Shown here: one piece after another, positions 1 through 6,612 of the stretch
Layout: every line of letters begins with the position of its first letter
How positions within the stretch are numbered: the first letter of the stretch is position 1
DNA from: Anaerolineae bacterium
Lineage (GTDB): Bacteria; Chloroflexota; Anaerolineae; JACIWR01
Reading direction: 5' to 3'
DNA length: 8,374 bases
Assembly (NCBI GenBank): GCA_021162125.1
Contig: JAGGZG010000224.1
Span: forward strand, 1-8,374
Notes under the pieces: model-generated
Told to the model about the DNA's origin: nothing
Databases searched by the model: none
What the model saw: the letters and a program-made list of their open reading frames with translations, nothing else
Position numbers and translations under genes: made by a program

Positions 1-899
1 ATCACACAAGCCACCAGCGGCCACGTCCGCAAGGTGCGCAGCGTGGATAGAAACGGCTTTCCCCGTCCGGAGATGAGGGGTACAGAGACCAGTGCCGCCA
101 GGGAAACTCCCGCCGCCAGCACCAGGAGCGGGGCCACTCTTTGGGCGAAAGTCTTGCCGGCCGCGGCCGCCTCTGCCGGGACGGGAGCACGGCCCAGCAC
201 CCAGGCCAACCCCATCAACAACAAGGTGAGCGCTGTCAAAACCATATACAGCAAAGTAGACCTTCGCTCACCGATTATCTCCCGCAGGGCGACCAGGGCC
301 AGGAAAGTGACCAAGATGAAACCGAAGATGTAGGACGTCTCTTTAGTGCACAGCGAAAGCACGGTGGCCACCGTGCCGACGTACAGCCAGCGATTGCGCC
401 GCTCGTCCATGAAGCGAAACACGGCAATGACCATCAGCATGGCCCACACGACCATGTAGATGTCGTTGCGGATGTAGCGCGAGTAGTACAGAATGGACGG
501 GGAGACGAGGAACAACGCCGAGGCCACCAGCGCCCCCAACCGTCCCAGTTCCTTGCGCAGGAAAATGGGCAGCAGCACCAGCGCCACGCCGAAGATGGCG
601 GGCATAATGCGCGCCGTGTAGTCGTTCACCCCGAACAGGAAGTAGATCAGCGCGTTGGCGTGGAACAGGAACGGTCCGTGCATCATCGGATTGTGGACGT
701 AGCCCTCGCCAGCGTAGAGCTTGTACGAGTACAGGGCGTGCAAGCTCTCGTCGTGGCTGATCGTTCGCGCCCCCAGGTCCCAGAAACGGGTGATGATGGC
801 CAGGAGGGCGATGACCGCGTAGGCAACGGTCTCCCAGTTCAGGCTAAACAGAGAAGACAACGGGATATCGAGCACGTTTTCTTTGGTTGATTTCGTCAT
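1..899 (-). CDS. Agl23-like GT39-type membrane protein (TIGR03663 family), N-terminal part, truncated by window edge
   Basis: This reading frame is open to the left edge and gives 299 residues from an ATG at 899-897. An AGGAG Shine-Dalgarno site at 914-910 lies 10 nt upstream. The protein is strongly hydrophobic. A first membrane segment lies around residues 24-40. It is followed by an external-loop acidic pair His49-Asp50-Glu51, then His74-Gly75-Pro76-Phe77, Arg144-Asn145-Asp146 after a YYSR motif, and Lys186-Glu187. This order of motifs is that of GT39/PMT-like GT-C enzymes, in which the first-loop Asp-Glu pair is important for catalysis. The closest family I recognise is TIGR03663, which databases label flippase-activity-associated Agl23 and which typically neighbours DUF2298/YYY proteins, as here. 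A likely role is sugar transfer from a polyprenyl-phosphate donor at the outer face of the membrane; this is inferred. The C-terminal half is outside the window. Residues 36-170 align closely with the upstream gene at 997-2802, so the two are paralogues. Confidence 0.85.
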   Translation of the reverse strand, partial: MTKSTKENVLDIPLSSLFSLNWETVAYAVIALLAIITRFWDLGARTISHDESLHALYSYKLYAGEGYVHNPMMHGPFLFHANALIYFLFGVNDYTARIMPAIFGVALVLLPIFLRKELGRLGALVASALFLVSPSILYYSRYIRNDIYMVVWAMLMVIAVFRFMDERRNRWLYVGTVATVLSLCTKETSYIFGFILVTFLALVALREIIGERRSTLLYMVLTALTLLLMGLAWVLGRAPVPAEAAAAGKTFAQRVAPLLVLAAGVSLAALVSVPLISGRGKPFLSTLRTLRTWPLVACV

Positions 900-917
900 C
901 GGACGTTCACTCCTACA

Positions 918-965
918 AATCGGCAAGTCTGCGAATCGGCAAGTCTGCAAGTCTGCAAATCAGCG
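918..965. repeat. Six perfectly phased 8-nt tandem repeats (consensus ARTCKGCR)
   Basis: Read on the plus strand, this stretch is six consecutive octamers: AATCGGCA, AGTCTGCG, AATCGGCA, AGTCTGCA, AGTCTGCA and AATCAGCG. A degraded seventh, AATGCTGC, follows at 966-973. Two word types (AATCGGCA-like and AGTCTGCA-like) are interspersed, so this is not simple slippage of one word. The array fills most of the 97-bp gap between the two Agl23-like genes and ends 3 nt before the Shine-Dalgarno site of the downstream gene. It resembles in style the short tandemly repeated repetitive sequences known in cyanobacteria. No function is evident. Confidence 0.85.
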
Positions 966-996
966 AATGCTGCCTCCACTAATACGGGGACTCGGC

Positions 997-2802
997 TCAC
1001 TCCATGTCGCCGGAGCTGGCCTCGGTTTCCTCCGGTCTGGCGATGACCCACAGCACCACACGCCGCGCCTCGGGCCGGCTGGCGGCATAACGGAACATAA
1101 TCCAGCGCAGCTCCTCGACGGCGGACACGTTCCCCAGCCGCCAGGTCTCCTGCACGATGAAGTCCTGGCCCGCGTATTGCTCGCCGACCACCGGCGCATC
1201 CTCTGCCGGAGAGAGGACGACCGGGCTGACCACCGATGGGTCGAGGCGGTCTACCACGTGGACGGCAGGCCAGTCGCGCAGATACCACAACAGCACCGGC
1301 CCTACCGCCCGATCTACCGTGACCTCCACTCCACGCGGGTCTCCGGTCTCGAACAGCGAGGCCCGCTCCATCGTTTTAAACAGATCGCGCAGGCCGGTGG
1401 TGCTGGGTGTGCCCACCAGGGGCTCACGAGGGTCCTCGCTGCGCGGGAAGGTCACGTGCAGCCCGGCGGCCACCACCGTCACAGCCAGGATCATCGCCAG
1501 GGCCAAACCCCCGGCGCGCAGGGTCTGTGCCGGGCCGAACCAGAAAAAGTAAAGCACGGTCAGCACCACCATGAGGGCCAGGGCCAGCAGGCCGAGCACG
1601 AAGAAATCGTACTTCTGGGTGATGGCATAGGCCGCCCATTCCAGATGTGAGTACACGGCCACCCCGCCGGCGACGGCCAGGAACAGTCCCTCACGATCCC
1701 AGGCAAACTCCTGGCGGGAACTATCCAGCAGACGGCCAATGGCCGCCGCAGCCAGCAGAGTCAGCGGCAAGACGAGCAACAGCACGTCGCTAGCCGTGCG
1801 TCCACCGGCCAGCAGGTAGATCACCAGAGCAAGGGCTATCCACCAGGTCAGGAAAGCGAGAAACATGTCCGACCGGCGGGCGACCAGGAAATAGCCCACT
1901 CCGCCTAGTCCAAGCACCAGCGCCAGCGGTTCGTAGAGGGAAAGGAGCTGGAGGTGGAAATACCAGGGTGTGCCATCCGCCGTCACAAAGGCCCGCAGCC
2001 AGGCGGGCAGCAGGTCCGCCGCCTGTCCCAGGCCGGGAAAATGCAAGAGAAAAGTGGTGGATAGCAGCACGAATCCTCCAGCGAGAATCACGACAGCAGT
2101 GCCGGTCACTGCCCCATCCTGGCGCAGAGCCTGCCACGCAGCCCGTATCCGTTCCCGCCAGAGGGAGGTGCCCCAGAACGCAGCCAAGAGGACGAAGCTG
2201 CCCGTCACCAGCAGGACGGTGTATCCTCCCGGCCCGGCGGTCAAGGCCACAGACAGACCGGCCGCCGCCAGATACAGGTGACCGGGCCGTCGCTCCTCCA
2301 GGTAATTGAACAGGCCCCCGGCCACGGCCAGCGCGCCAGCGGCCACGGCGATCCCGCCATCCACGAAACGGGAGAAGAAAAGCGCCGTTGGGGAAAGGGC
2401 CAGCAACGCCCCGGCGACCAACGCTCCCGTCCGGCCAAGCTGCCGCCGCAGGCCCACGGGCAGGATCACCAGGGCCAGCCCGCAGAGGACCGGTCCCAGG
2501 CGGGCGGCAACCTCGCTCCCACCGAACAGGGCGAAAGCGAAGAAGTTGAGGGTGAACAGGAAAGGGCTGTTCACCGTCGCAGCCGCGCCCTCCCCTTGCA
2601 GGAAGTGCCAGGCAGACAACGCCTGTACTGCCTCGCTGTCCTGCATCAGACGCCAACCCAGGTTGTAGGCCCGCAGTCCGACGGCGACGATGACGATCGC
2701 CATCCACAGGGCCACTTCCACGGTAAGCCACGAGAACCGCCGGTCCGCCCGGCTCGTGGTTGTAGAGATAATCGGTGCTCTTTTAGCTTCGATCGTAGTC
2801 AT
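997..2802 (-). CDS. Agl23-like (TIGR03663) membrane protein with degenerate active-site motifs
   Basis: This gene encodes 601 residues, the usual size for the family. The start is set at the ATG 2802-2800 because a GAGGAA Shine-Dalgarno site lies 7 nt upstream. A longer frame from 2910 would add 36 low-complexity polar residues and run through a candidate promoter. The protein has a short polar N-terminus, many membrane segments from about residue 27 to 450, and a soluble C-terminus of about 150 residues with WYLRDW at 506-511 and a LRWIMFR segment near 565-571, the kind of tail expected in this family. It aligns with the next gene (1-899) almost without gaps over its first 200 residues. The polar positions differ, however: Asp50 there is Ser56 here, Asp146 is Gly150, His74-Gly75 is Asn78-Ser79, and Lys186-Glu187 is Ala189-Gly190. 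Glu57 is kept. It may therefore be a non-catalytic partner or a diverged enzyme. The frame is intact, so it is not an obvious pseudogene. The downstream paralogue begins 97 bp beyond its stop and may be co-transcribed. Confidence 0.85.
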   Translation of the reverse strand: MTTIEAKRAPIISTTTSRADRRFSWLTVEVALWMAIVIVAVGLRAYNLGWRLMQDSEAVQALSAWHFLQGEGAAATVNSPFLFTLNFFAFALFGGSEVAARLGPVLCGLALVILPVGLRRQLGRTGALVAGALLALSPTALFFSRFVDGGIAVAAGALAVAGGLFNYLEERRPGHLYLAAAGLSVALTAGPGGYTVLLVTGSFVLLAAFWGTSLWRERIRAAWQALRQDGAVTGTAVVILAGGFVLLSTTFLLHFPGLGQAADLLPAWLRAFVTADGTPWYFHLQLLSLYEPLALVLGLGGVGYFLVARRSDMFLAFLTWWIALALVIYLLAGGRTASDVLLLVLPLTLLAAAAIGRLLDSSRQEFAWDREGLFLAVAGGVAVYSHLEWAAYAITQKYDFFVLGLLALALMVVLTVLYFFWFGPAQTLRAGGLALAMILAVTVVAAGLHVTFPRSEDPREPLVGTPSTTGLRDLFKTMERASLFETGDPRGVEVTVDRAVGPVLLWYLRDWPAVHVVDRLDPSVVSPVVLSPAEDAPVVGEQYAGQDFIVQETWRLGNVSAVEELRWIMFRYAASRPEARRVVLWVIARPEETEASSGDME

Positions 2803-2809
2803 CGGCAAG

Positions 2810-2815
2810 TTCCTC
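2810..2815 (-). promoter_or_regulatory. Shine-Dalgarno site deciding the start of the 997-2802 gene
   Basis: The minus strand reads GAGGAA here, followed by a 7-nt spacer and ATG at 2802. No comparable site precedes the in-frame ATG at 2910, so the shorter protein is preferred. Confidence 0.75.
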
Positions 2816-2857
2816 ACGGATGGAAATTTTGCATAGATGGTAGACTCCCGACCCCCA

Positions 2858-2875
2858 CCCCGACGCGGTTCGGGG
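2858..2875 (-). other. Small GC hairpin in the leader of the 997-2802 gene
   Basis: CCCCGA and TCGGGG form a perfect 6-bp stem around a 6-nt loop. If the candidate promoter at 2884-2910 is real, this hairpin lies in the 5' untranslated leader, about 55 nt ahead of the start codon. No T-tract follows it, so it is not a typical intrinsic terminator. A regulatory role is only a possibility. Confidence 0.4.
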
Positions 2876-2883
2876 GCGGACAG

Positions 2884-2910
2884 GCTATAAGTGAGCCTCG
2901 AGAATTTCAA
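2884..2910 (-). promoter_or_regulatory. Candidate sigma-A type promoter for the Agl23-like genes
   Basis: The minus strand has TTGAAA (2910-2905, five of six matches to the -35 consensus) and TATAGC (2889-2884, four of six to the -10 consensus) with a 15-nt spacer, which is shorter than ideal. Transcription from it would give a leader of roughly 75 nt before the ATG at 2802. The call is tentative because the spacer is short and no experimental start is known. Confidence 0.35.
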
Positions 2911-2972
2911 GGCCTGCTCTTCAGATTTTGGCTACCTGTCCACCCTTGAACGCTCGCAGGGGGAAGCCTGTC

Positions 2973-2995
2973 CTCCCCCCGTTCCACGGGGGGAG
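2973..2995. other. Perfect 10-bp stem hairpin with 3-nt loop
   Basis: CTCCCCCCGT at 2973-2982 is the exact reverse complement of ACGGGGGGAG at 2986-2995, with TCC as the loop. It lies downstream of the YYY gene's stop and upstream of the candidate promoter for the Agl23-like gene. It could stop or stabilise the upstream transcript; no T-tract supports intrinsic termination. Confidence 0.7.
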
Positions 2996-3031
2996 CTAGA
3001 GGGGGGCGACTTTCTCTCCCCCCCCTCAGTC

Positions 3032-3059
3032 CCCCCCGCGCGCTTCGCGCGCAGGGGGG
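3032..3059. other. Long GC stem-loop with C6/G6 outer arm and GCGCGC inner arm
   Basis: Six C (3032-3037) and GCGCGC (3038-3043) pair with GCGCGC (3047-3052) and six G (3054-3059), with a TTC loop and a single bulged A at 3053. This is 12 bp of pure G:C pairing, 66 bp after the stop codon of the YYY gene in the direction of transcription. A transcript-end or mRNA-stability role is possible but unproven. Confidence 0.7.
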
Positions 3060-3124
3060 AAGTTGGCTACCTGTCCGCCCTTGAACCCGATGCGGGGGAG
3101 GGAGCAGCAGGCGAGAGGAGAGGG

Positions 3125-5596
3125 TCAGGGAGTGAGAACCTGATAAATCGTCACCGCGCCCTGCTGAAAAACGACGTCCAGCAACGTGTCGAATTTCTCC
3201 AGAGACGCCGCGCTGTACTTTCCCCGTTCCAGCGGGCCAACGTAGACGTAGGTCACGTCGTATTTCTCCAGCAACTCCAAAGTGCGCTGCAAGTCCTGGC
3301 CGCTGTATATTTCGTCCACGTCCCTCTCGCGGCGCGCCGCCTCCTCACCGCTACCCCGCCACTGGAGCTCGTGCCCGCTCCAGCCCAGGACGGTCGGCAG
3401 GCCGGTGCGGCTGGAGATGCGAGCGAAAGTGGTGAAGGAGCCACCCACAGCCTCCACGATCACCGGATTTCCCGCGCCGTGAGCGTTCAACCATTGGATG
3501 GCCGCGTACTCATCGGGCTCGTGGCGGCGCACGTAGGCCAGGCCGTCCAGCGTGGGCTGACCCTTGAAGCCACCGGCTCTGCTGTAGCCCGCCGTCATGG
3601 TGTAGACCAGGCTGGCCGCCAGCAGCAGTACACATCCCACCCCAAAGACGTACCGCTCCCCTCCTGGACGGCGTTCGCCCCAGTTCTCCAGCACGTACCA
3701 CACGCCGTAGGCACTGGCCAGCCCCAACAACACCCATGCCTGGTAATAGAACTTGAAAATGGTGTTCATCCGCGTGCCAAAGGTATCGCGCAGATACACG
3801 AACTCCACCACGAAGGTCAGCAGTAATCCGGTGCCGATCATGATCAGGGCGAATAAGTTGCTGGACGACGGTCGCCGGTCATCGGACTCCCCCGGGCTCA
3901 GGATGCGCAGGGCGAGGAAAATCACTAGGGCAATTGTGGCCGAGAGCATCAGGAACAGCCAGGGATCGGCCAGGCGGAGGGAAACCGACTTAGCCAGCAG
4001 GCTGCTCAAGGTTTGTGCGCCGAGAACCGTGCGCACCGGCTCGCTGTTGAGCACCCCCTGCACGTACTGTCGCCCCCTGGCCGTGAGCACCAGCGGCGCG
4101 ATGGAGATGACCAGCAAAAATGGAAAACTCGTCGCCACCACTGCCCACAGGGGCAGGCCCTGCCGCAGAAGCGCGTTGCCATCCAGCCGGCCAGCTCGCC
4201 ACAAATCACTCGCCAGCGCGACGAGGAAAGCCAGAACCACGAAAATGAACGTCCCGAACATGAGCAGGTACTGGTGCAGGCGCGTGACGTTGAACAGGTT
4301 GGGCAGCAGGCCGCCCGCCTGCGAGCGGAACGTCACCCAGAAAGGTGCGTACAGCAGCAGGCCCAGCCCGAAGAGGACAATCGCGCAGGTAATCACCTCG
4401 CGCACCCAGTCCTGGGAGAGCCGCCCCTGATGCCGGTAGCGGTTCACCGCGTAGGCCACCAGAACCACGAACAGGTAGATGGGAAAATCCCAGGTGTTGA
4501 GAAATCCCAGCCCGCCCAGGCAGATCGCGTACAGGACGTAATCCACCCAATCCAGAGCACGCCGGCTACGTAACAGGTTAAACGCCAGAGCCAGACACAG
4601 GAGCACGAAGGGCAGGGCCAGGACGTGGGGGTGCATGTCCCCCAGGATGAAGCTGAAAAAGGGGAACTCGTCAATCACTTCCTGGCTGATGCCCAGCAGG
4701 GTCTTGTCGTGGATCACGCGCGAGGCCCGCCACCACCACCAGCCGCCACCCATGTCGAACCAGCGGCCAGTGACCTGTCCCCTGGCCACCAACTCTTTGA
4801 CGTCAAGCCACTTCCAGAAGGTCGCTGAGCCCAGCCCCCTGGAGTAGAGCACCTCGAAGACGCCCTCCAGGTTGCCGACCAGGGCGACGAACACCCCGCC
4901 CAGCACCCCATATCCGATGGCCCGTCCTTTCCTGCCCCGTCCCCGGCCGGCAGCAGCCACCAGATTGTAGACTACGCCGTAAGCGCCGGTGACCGTCAGG
5001 GCAAACAGGAGAGCGATCCCCAAATTGAAAGCGTAACTAGGCGGCACGCCGGAGAGCCGGGTCAGCATGGCGACCATGATATACCCGAAGTGGTAATAGC
5101 TGATGGCGTAGCCGGACATCCAGGGATCGTAAGGCGGGAAGCGATCACTGCGCAGGATGGCGTTCAGGAAAGCGAATTCCATCGGCTTCTCGGTAGCGGC
5201 GATGTCCGGCGTGTATGCCCGGTACAGCGTCCACCCGCCGAAGGCCACAGCGAACACCAACTCGACCGCCAGCACCAGCCGCCAGTTGGCCCGCAGCCAG
5301 TCCCACAGCCCATTCTCATCATCGCCCGTCGTGTCTAACGCGCACCGGCGCCAACGATAGTACGCACCCGAGAGGGCGGCGACGACCAGCGCGGCGAAAA
5401 CGATCCCGCCCCAGGTATTGCCCAGGAAATCGCCGTTCGACAGCAGCCAGAACACGTAGCTGACCAGCAGCAGCCCCAGCGATTTAACGAAAGCGTATCC
5501 CCGGTCGGGCAGATTGCGGAACAGGCAAAAGGCCAGCGGCCAGACCAGCCAGCCCAGTACGCCTACGATCAGCCACCAGATAACGACGTAGAACAC
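3125..5596 (-). CDS. DUF2298 / Chlor_Arch_YYY integral membrane protein (TIGR03662), full length
   Basis: This gene encodes 823 residues, within the 700-900 usual for the family. The start is the GTG at 5596-5594, because a perfect GGAGG lies 5 nt upstream; a further in-frame GTG at 5608 would overlap that site. The protein is multi-pass throughout. Hallmarks are a KPMEFAFLNAI block (about 137-147), FPPYDPW then YYHFG at 167-171, a GGGWWWWR stretch (283-290), FILGDMHPH (316-324), FLNTWDFP (365-372) and RMNTIFKF (609-616). A soluble C-terminal domain of about 140 residues carries GLPTVLGW, HELQWRG and YVYVGPLERG. The family is of unknown function, has GT-C-like character, and is usually encoded near TIGR03663 proteins, as here. 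A role in transfer or export of lipid-linked sugars at the membrane is inferred. The family's eponymous YYYxG motif reads YYHFG here. The last 240 residues closely match the partial protein at 7418-8374. Confidence 0.9.
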   Translation of the reverse strand: MFYVVIWWLIVGVLGWLVWPLAFCLFRNLPDRGYAFVKSLGLLLVSYVFWLLSNGDFLGNTWGGIVFAALVVAALSGAYYRWRRCALDTTGDDENGLWDWLRANWRLVLAVELVFAVAFGGWTLYRAYTPDIAATEKPMEFAFLNAILRSDRFPPYDPWMSGYAISYYHFGYIMVAMLTRLSGVPPSYAFNLGIALLFALTVTGAYGVVYNLVAAAGRGRGRKGRAIGYGVLGGVFVALVGNLEGVFEVLYSRGLGSATFWKWLDVKELVARGQVTGRWFDMGGGWWWWRASRVIHDKTLLGISQEVIDEFPFFSFILGDMHPHVLALPFVLLCLALAFNLLRSRRALDWVDYVLYAICLGGLGFLNTWDFPIYLFVVLVAYAVNRYRHQGRLSQDWVREVITCAIVLFGLGLLLYAPFWVTFRSQAGGLLPNLFNVTRLHQYLLMFGTFIFVVLAFLVALASDLWRAGRLDGNALLRQGLPLWAVVATSFPFLLVISIAPLVLTARGRQYVQGVLNSEPVRTVLGAQTLSSLLAKSVSLRLADPWLFLMLSATIALVIFLALRILSPGESDDRRPSSSNLFALIMIGTGLLLTFVVEFVYLRDTFGTRMNTIFKFYYQAWVLLGLASAYGVWYVLENWGERRPGGERYVFGVGCVLLLAASLVYTMTAGYSRAGGFKGQPTLDGLAYVRRHEPDEYAAIQWLNAHGAGNPVIVEAVGGSFTTFARISSRTGLPTVLGWSGHELQWRGSGEEAARRERDVDEIYSGQDLQRTLELLEKYDVTYVYVGPLERGKYSAASLEKFDTLLDVVFQQGAVTIYQVLTP

Positions 5597-5601
5597 CCTT
5601 A

Positions 5602-5606
5602 CCTCC
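5602..5606 (-). promoter_or_regulatory. Shine-Dalgarno site deciding the GTG start of the YYY gene
   Basis: The minus strand reads GGAGG, followed by TAAGG and GTG at 5596. The alternative upstream GTG at 5608 has no such site and would place the GGAGG inside the coding region. Confidence 0.7.
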
Positions 5607-5612
5607 ACTTAA

Positions 5613-5675
5613 ACGTGATTCGTGAGGCGTGGTGCGTGCTGCGTGTTCCGTCCCGTCACGCAACACGTAACACGT
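5613..5675. repeat. Phased 7-nt repeats in inverted orientation (NCGTGNN x5, spacer, NNCACGN x3)
   Basis: On the plus strand five consecutive heptamers read ACGTGAT, TCGTGAG, GCGTGGT, GCGTGCT and GCGTGTT. A 7-nt spacer CCGTCCC follows, then GTCACGC, AACACGT and AACACGT, which are the same word reversed. All nine blocks stay in one 7-nt register, and the array can fold as a hairpin around the spacer. It lies between the anti-sigma gene and the YYY gene and ends 7 nt before the latter's Shine-Dalgarno site. Its style recalls heptameric STRR repeats of cyanobacteria. Function is unknown. Confidence 0.8.
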
Positions 5676-5739
5676 CTTGGAGGATCAAAAGCACACATCC
5701 AACCCGGCCCTGTTCTCACCGAACCAAATTGCGCTGAGC

Positions 5740-6612
5740 TTATTCCACCGAGCGGGCGACGGCGATGAGCTCCTCGGCCGAAAGTTCCCGGCTCATCAAC
5801 TCCACCACCACGCTGTCCTGCTCCCACACCACCTCTAACAGCGCCTCCGCCGGTGGAAAAGCCGCACCCGGCAGGTGGAGCACCACCGCGCGTTGGCCGT
5901 CCAGGTCCACCTCCTGGGCCATGCTCACCTCCCCGCTGGCGAAACGCAGGGCGGAGATACCCTTGCCCGGCCCACCGAAGGAGATGCGATACTCCCGCAG
6001 ACGAAGGTAGTAGGGATGCGTGTCCTCAGCGGGCGGCCCGTAGTCCAGTTCCACGTAAAAGGGCTGCGGAATCCAGGCGGGCAATTCGTCGTAATACACC
6101 GCATTGACCGCACGCAGCACGTAACCCTCCGGCAGCGCCATCGGGGTCAGCAGCTCGTAACCGACCAACGCCTCAGCCGCCGCCAGGTCGGGCAGACTCT
6201 CCTGGCGCGTGACTTGATGCTCGATGGTGGGTTGCATCGTGGCCCGGGGCGTGACCCGCACTTCGACCCGCCCCAGACGGAAGACACCCATCACCTCGGC
6301 GAAGGCCCGCCGCCCGACCGGCGACGCCCCGATCACAGCGACGGCCAGCACCAGGGTCAACGCGACGGCGGCCAGCGCGCGCGGCCACGCTCGCCAGCGC
6401 CATCTCCGCGAGACAGATTTGGCCCGTAGTATTCGCGTCCACACCCGCTGCCGGAGCGCGGCATCCGGCGGTTCAAAGAGCCGGTTGATCGCCGCCAGCC
6501 GCTCGACGGTGGGCCACAAATCCCCCTCGACGCCGGCTGTCCTCTCACCCCTCAGCAGGCGGTCAACCTCCGCCGAGAGCCGTTCCGCCGCCACCTGTTC
6601 AGCCCTGCCCAT
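5740..6612 (-). CDS. Probable anti-sigma factor: single-pass membrane protein with DUF4367-like C-terminus
   Basis: This gene encodes 290 residues from an ATG at 6612 that overlaps the last 14 bp of the sigma-factor gene in a different frame, which is typical of translationally coupled sigma/anti-sigma pairs. A purine-rich GGAGAAGGG lies just upstream of the start. The N-terminal 75 residues are cytoplasmic, partly helical and end in a basic patch (SRRWRWR, about 68-74). One membrane segment follows at about 78-96. The rest lies outside. Its last 140 residues (from about YELLTPMALPEGY at 152-164 to ELSAEELIAVARSVE at the end) look like DUF4367, a domain frequent at the C-terminus of such proteins. 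There are no cysteines, so it lacks the zinc-binding HxxxCxxC motif of ZAS anti-sigma factors and is unlikely to sense redox. It is expected to hold the sigma factor at the membrane until an envelope signal acts. The partnership is inferred from gene order and topology. Confidence 0.75.
   Translation of the reverse strand: MGRAEQVAAERLSAEVDRLLRGERTAGVEGDLWPTVERLAAINRLFEPPDAALRQRVWTRILRAKSVSRRWRWRAWPRALAAVALTLVLAVAVIGASPVGRRAFAEVMGVFRLGRVEVRVTPRATMQPTIEHQVTRQESLPDLAAAEALVGYELLTPMALPEGYVLRAVNAVYYDELPAWIPQPFYVELDYGPPAEDTHPYYLRLREYRISFGGPGKGISALRFASGEVSMAQEVDLDGQRAVVLHLPGAAFPPAEALLEVVWEQDSVVVELMSRELSAEELIAVARSVE

Larger units (their letters stand above)
2928..3086. repeat. C/G-homopolymer hairpin element bounded by 24-bp direct repeats
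   Basis: A 24-nt word beginning TTGGCTACCTGTCC occurs at 2928-2951 and again at 3063-3086 with one mismatch (A/G at its 15th base). Between the copies are two strong palindromes and several homopolymer runs. The first palindrome is at 2973-2995: a 10-bp perfect stem, CTCCCCCCGT with its complement, around the loop TCC. The second is at 3032-3059: CCCCCC plus GCGCGC, the loop TTC, then GCGCGC, one unpaired A and GGGGGG. A run of eight C lies at 3018-3025. The element occupies half of the 322-bp gap between the YYY gene and the Agl23-like gene; I see no coding potential in this gap. On the transcribed strand neither hairpin is followed by a T-run. The hairpins might weaken read-through, but they are not classical terminators. 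It looks like a dispersed intergenic repeat. Confidence 0.75.

Noticed and set aside
141..890. Long plus-strand open frame of 249 codons (and a similar 255-codon frame at 883-1650)
   Set aside because: These lie antisense to the Agl23-like genes. Their translations are rich in His, Gln, Arg and Gly without recognisable domains, as expected for the reverse frame of GC-rich membrane-protein genes.
918..965. CRISPR array
   Set aside because: Repeat units are 8 nt with no spacers, and no cas gene is present; it is a simple phased tandem array.
2803..2910. N-terminal extension of 36 residues for the Agl23-like protein
   Set aside because: It has no Shine-Dalgarno site at 2910, polar low-complexity sequence, overlap with a candidate promoter, and a strong GAGGAA site serving the ATG at 2802.
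2278..2949. Plus-strand open frames across the N-terminus of the 601-residue protein
   Set aside because: They are antisense to a clear membrane protein with a good ribosome binding site, and have low-complexity polar translations and no domain.
2973..3059. Intrinsic (Rho-independent) terminators for the YYY gene
   Set aside because: The stems are strong, but on the transcribed strand no T-run follows either hairpin, so they are listed as hairpins only.
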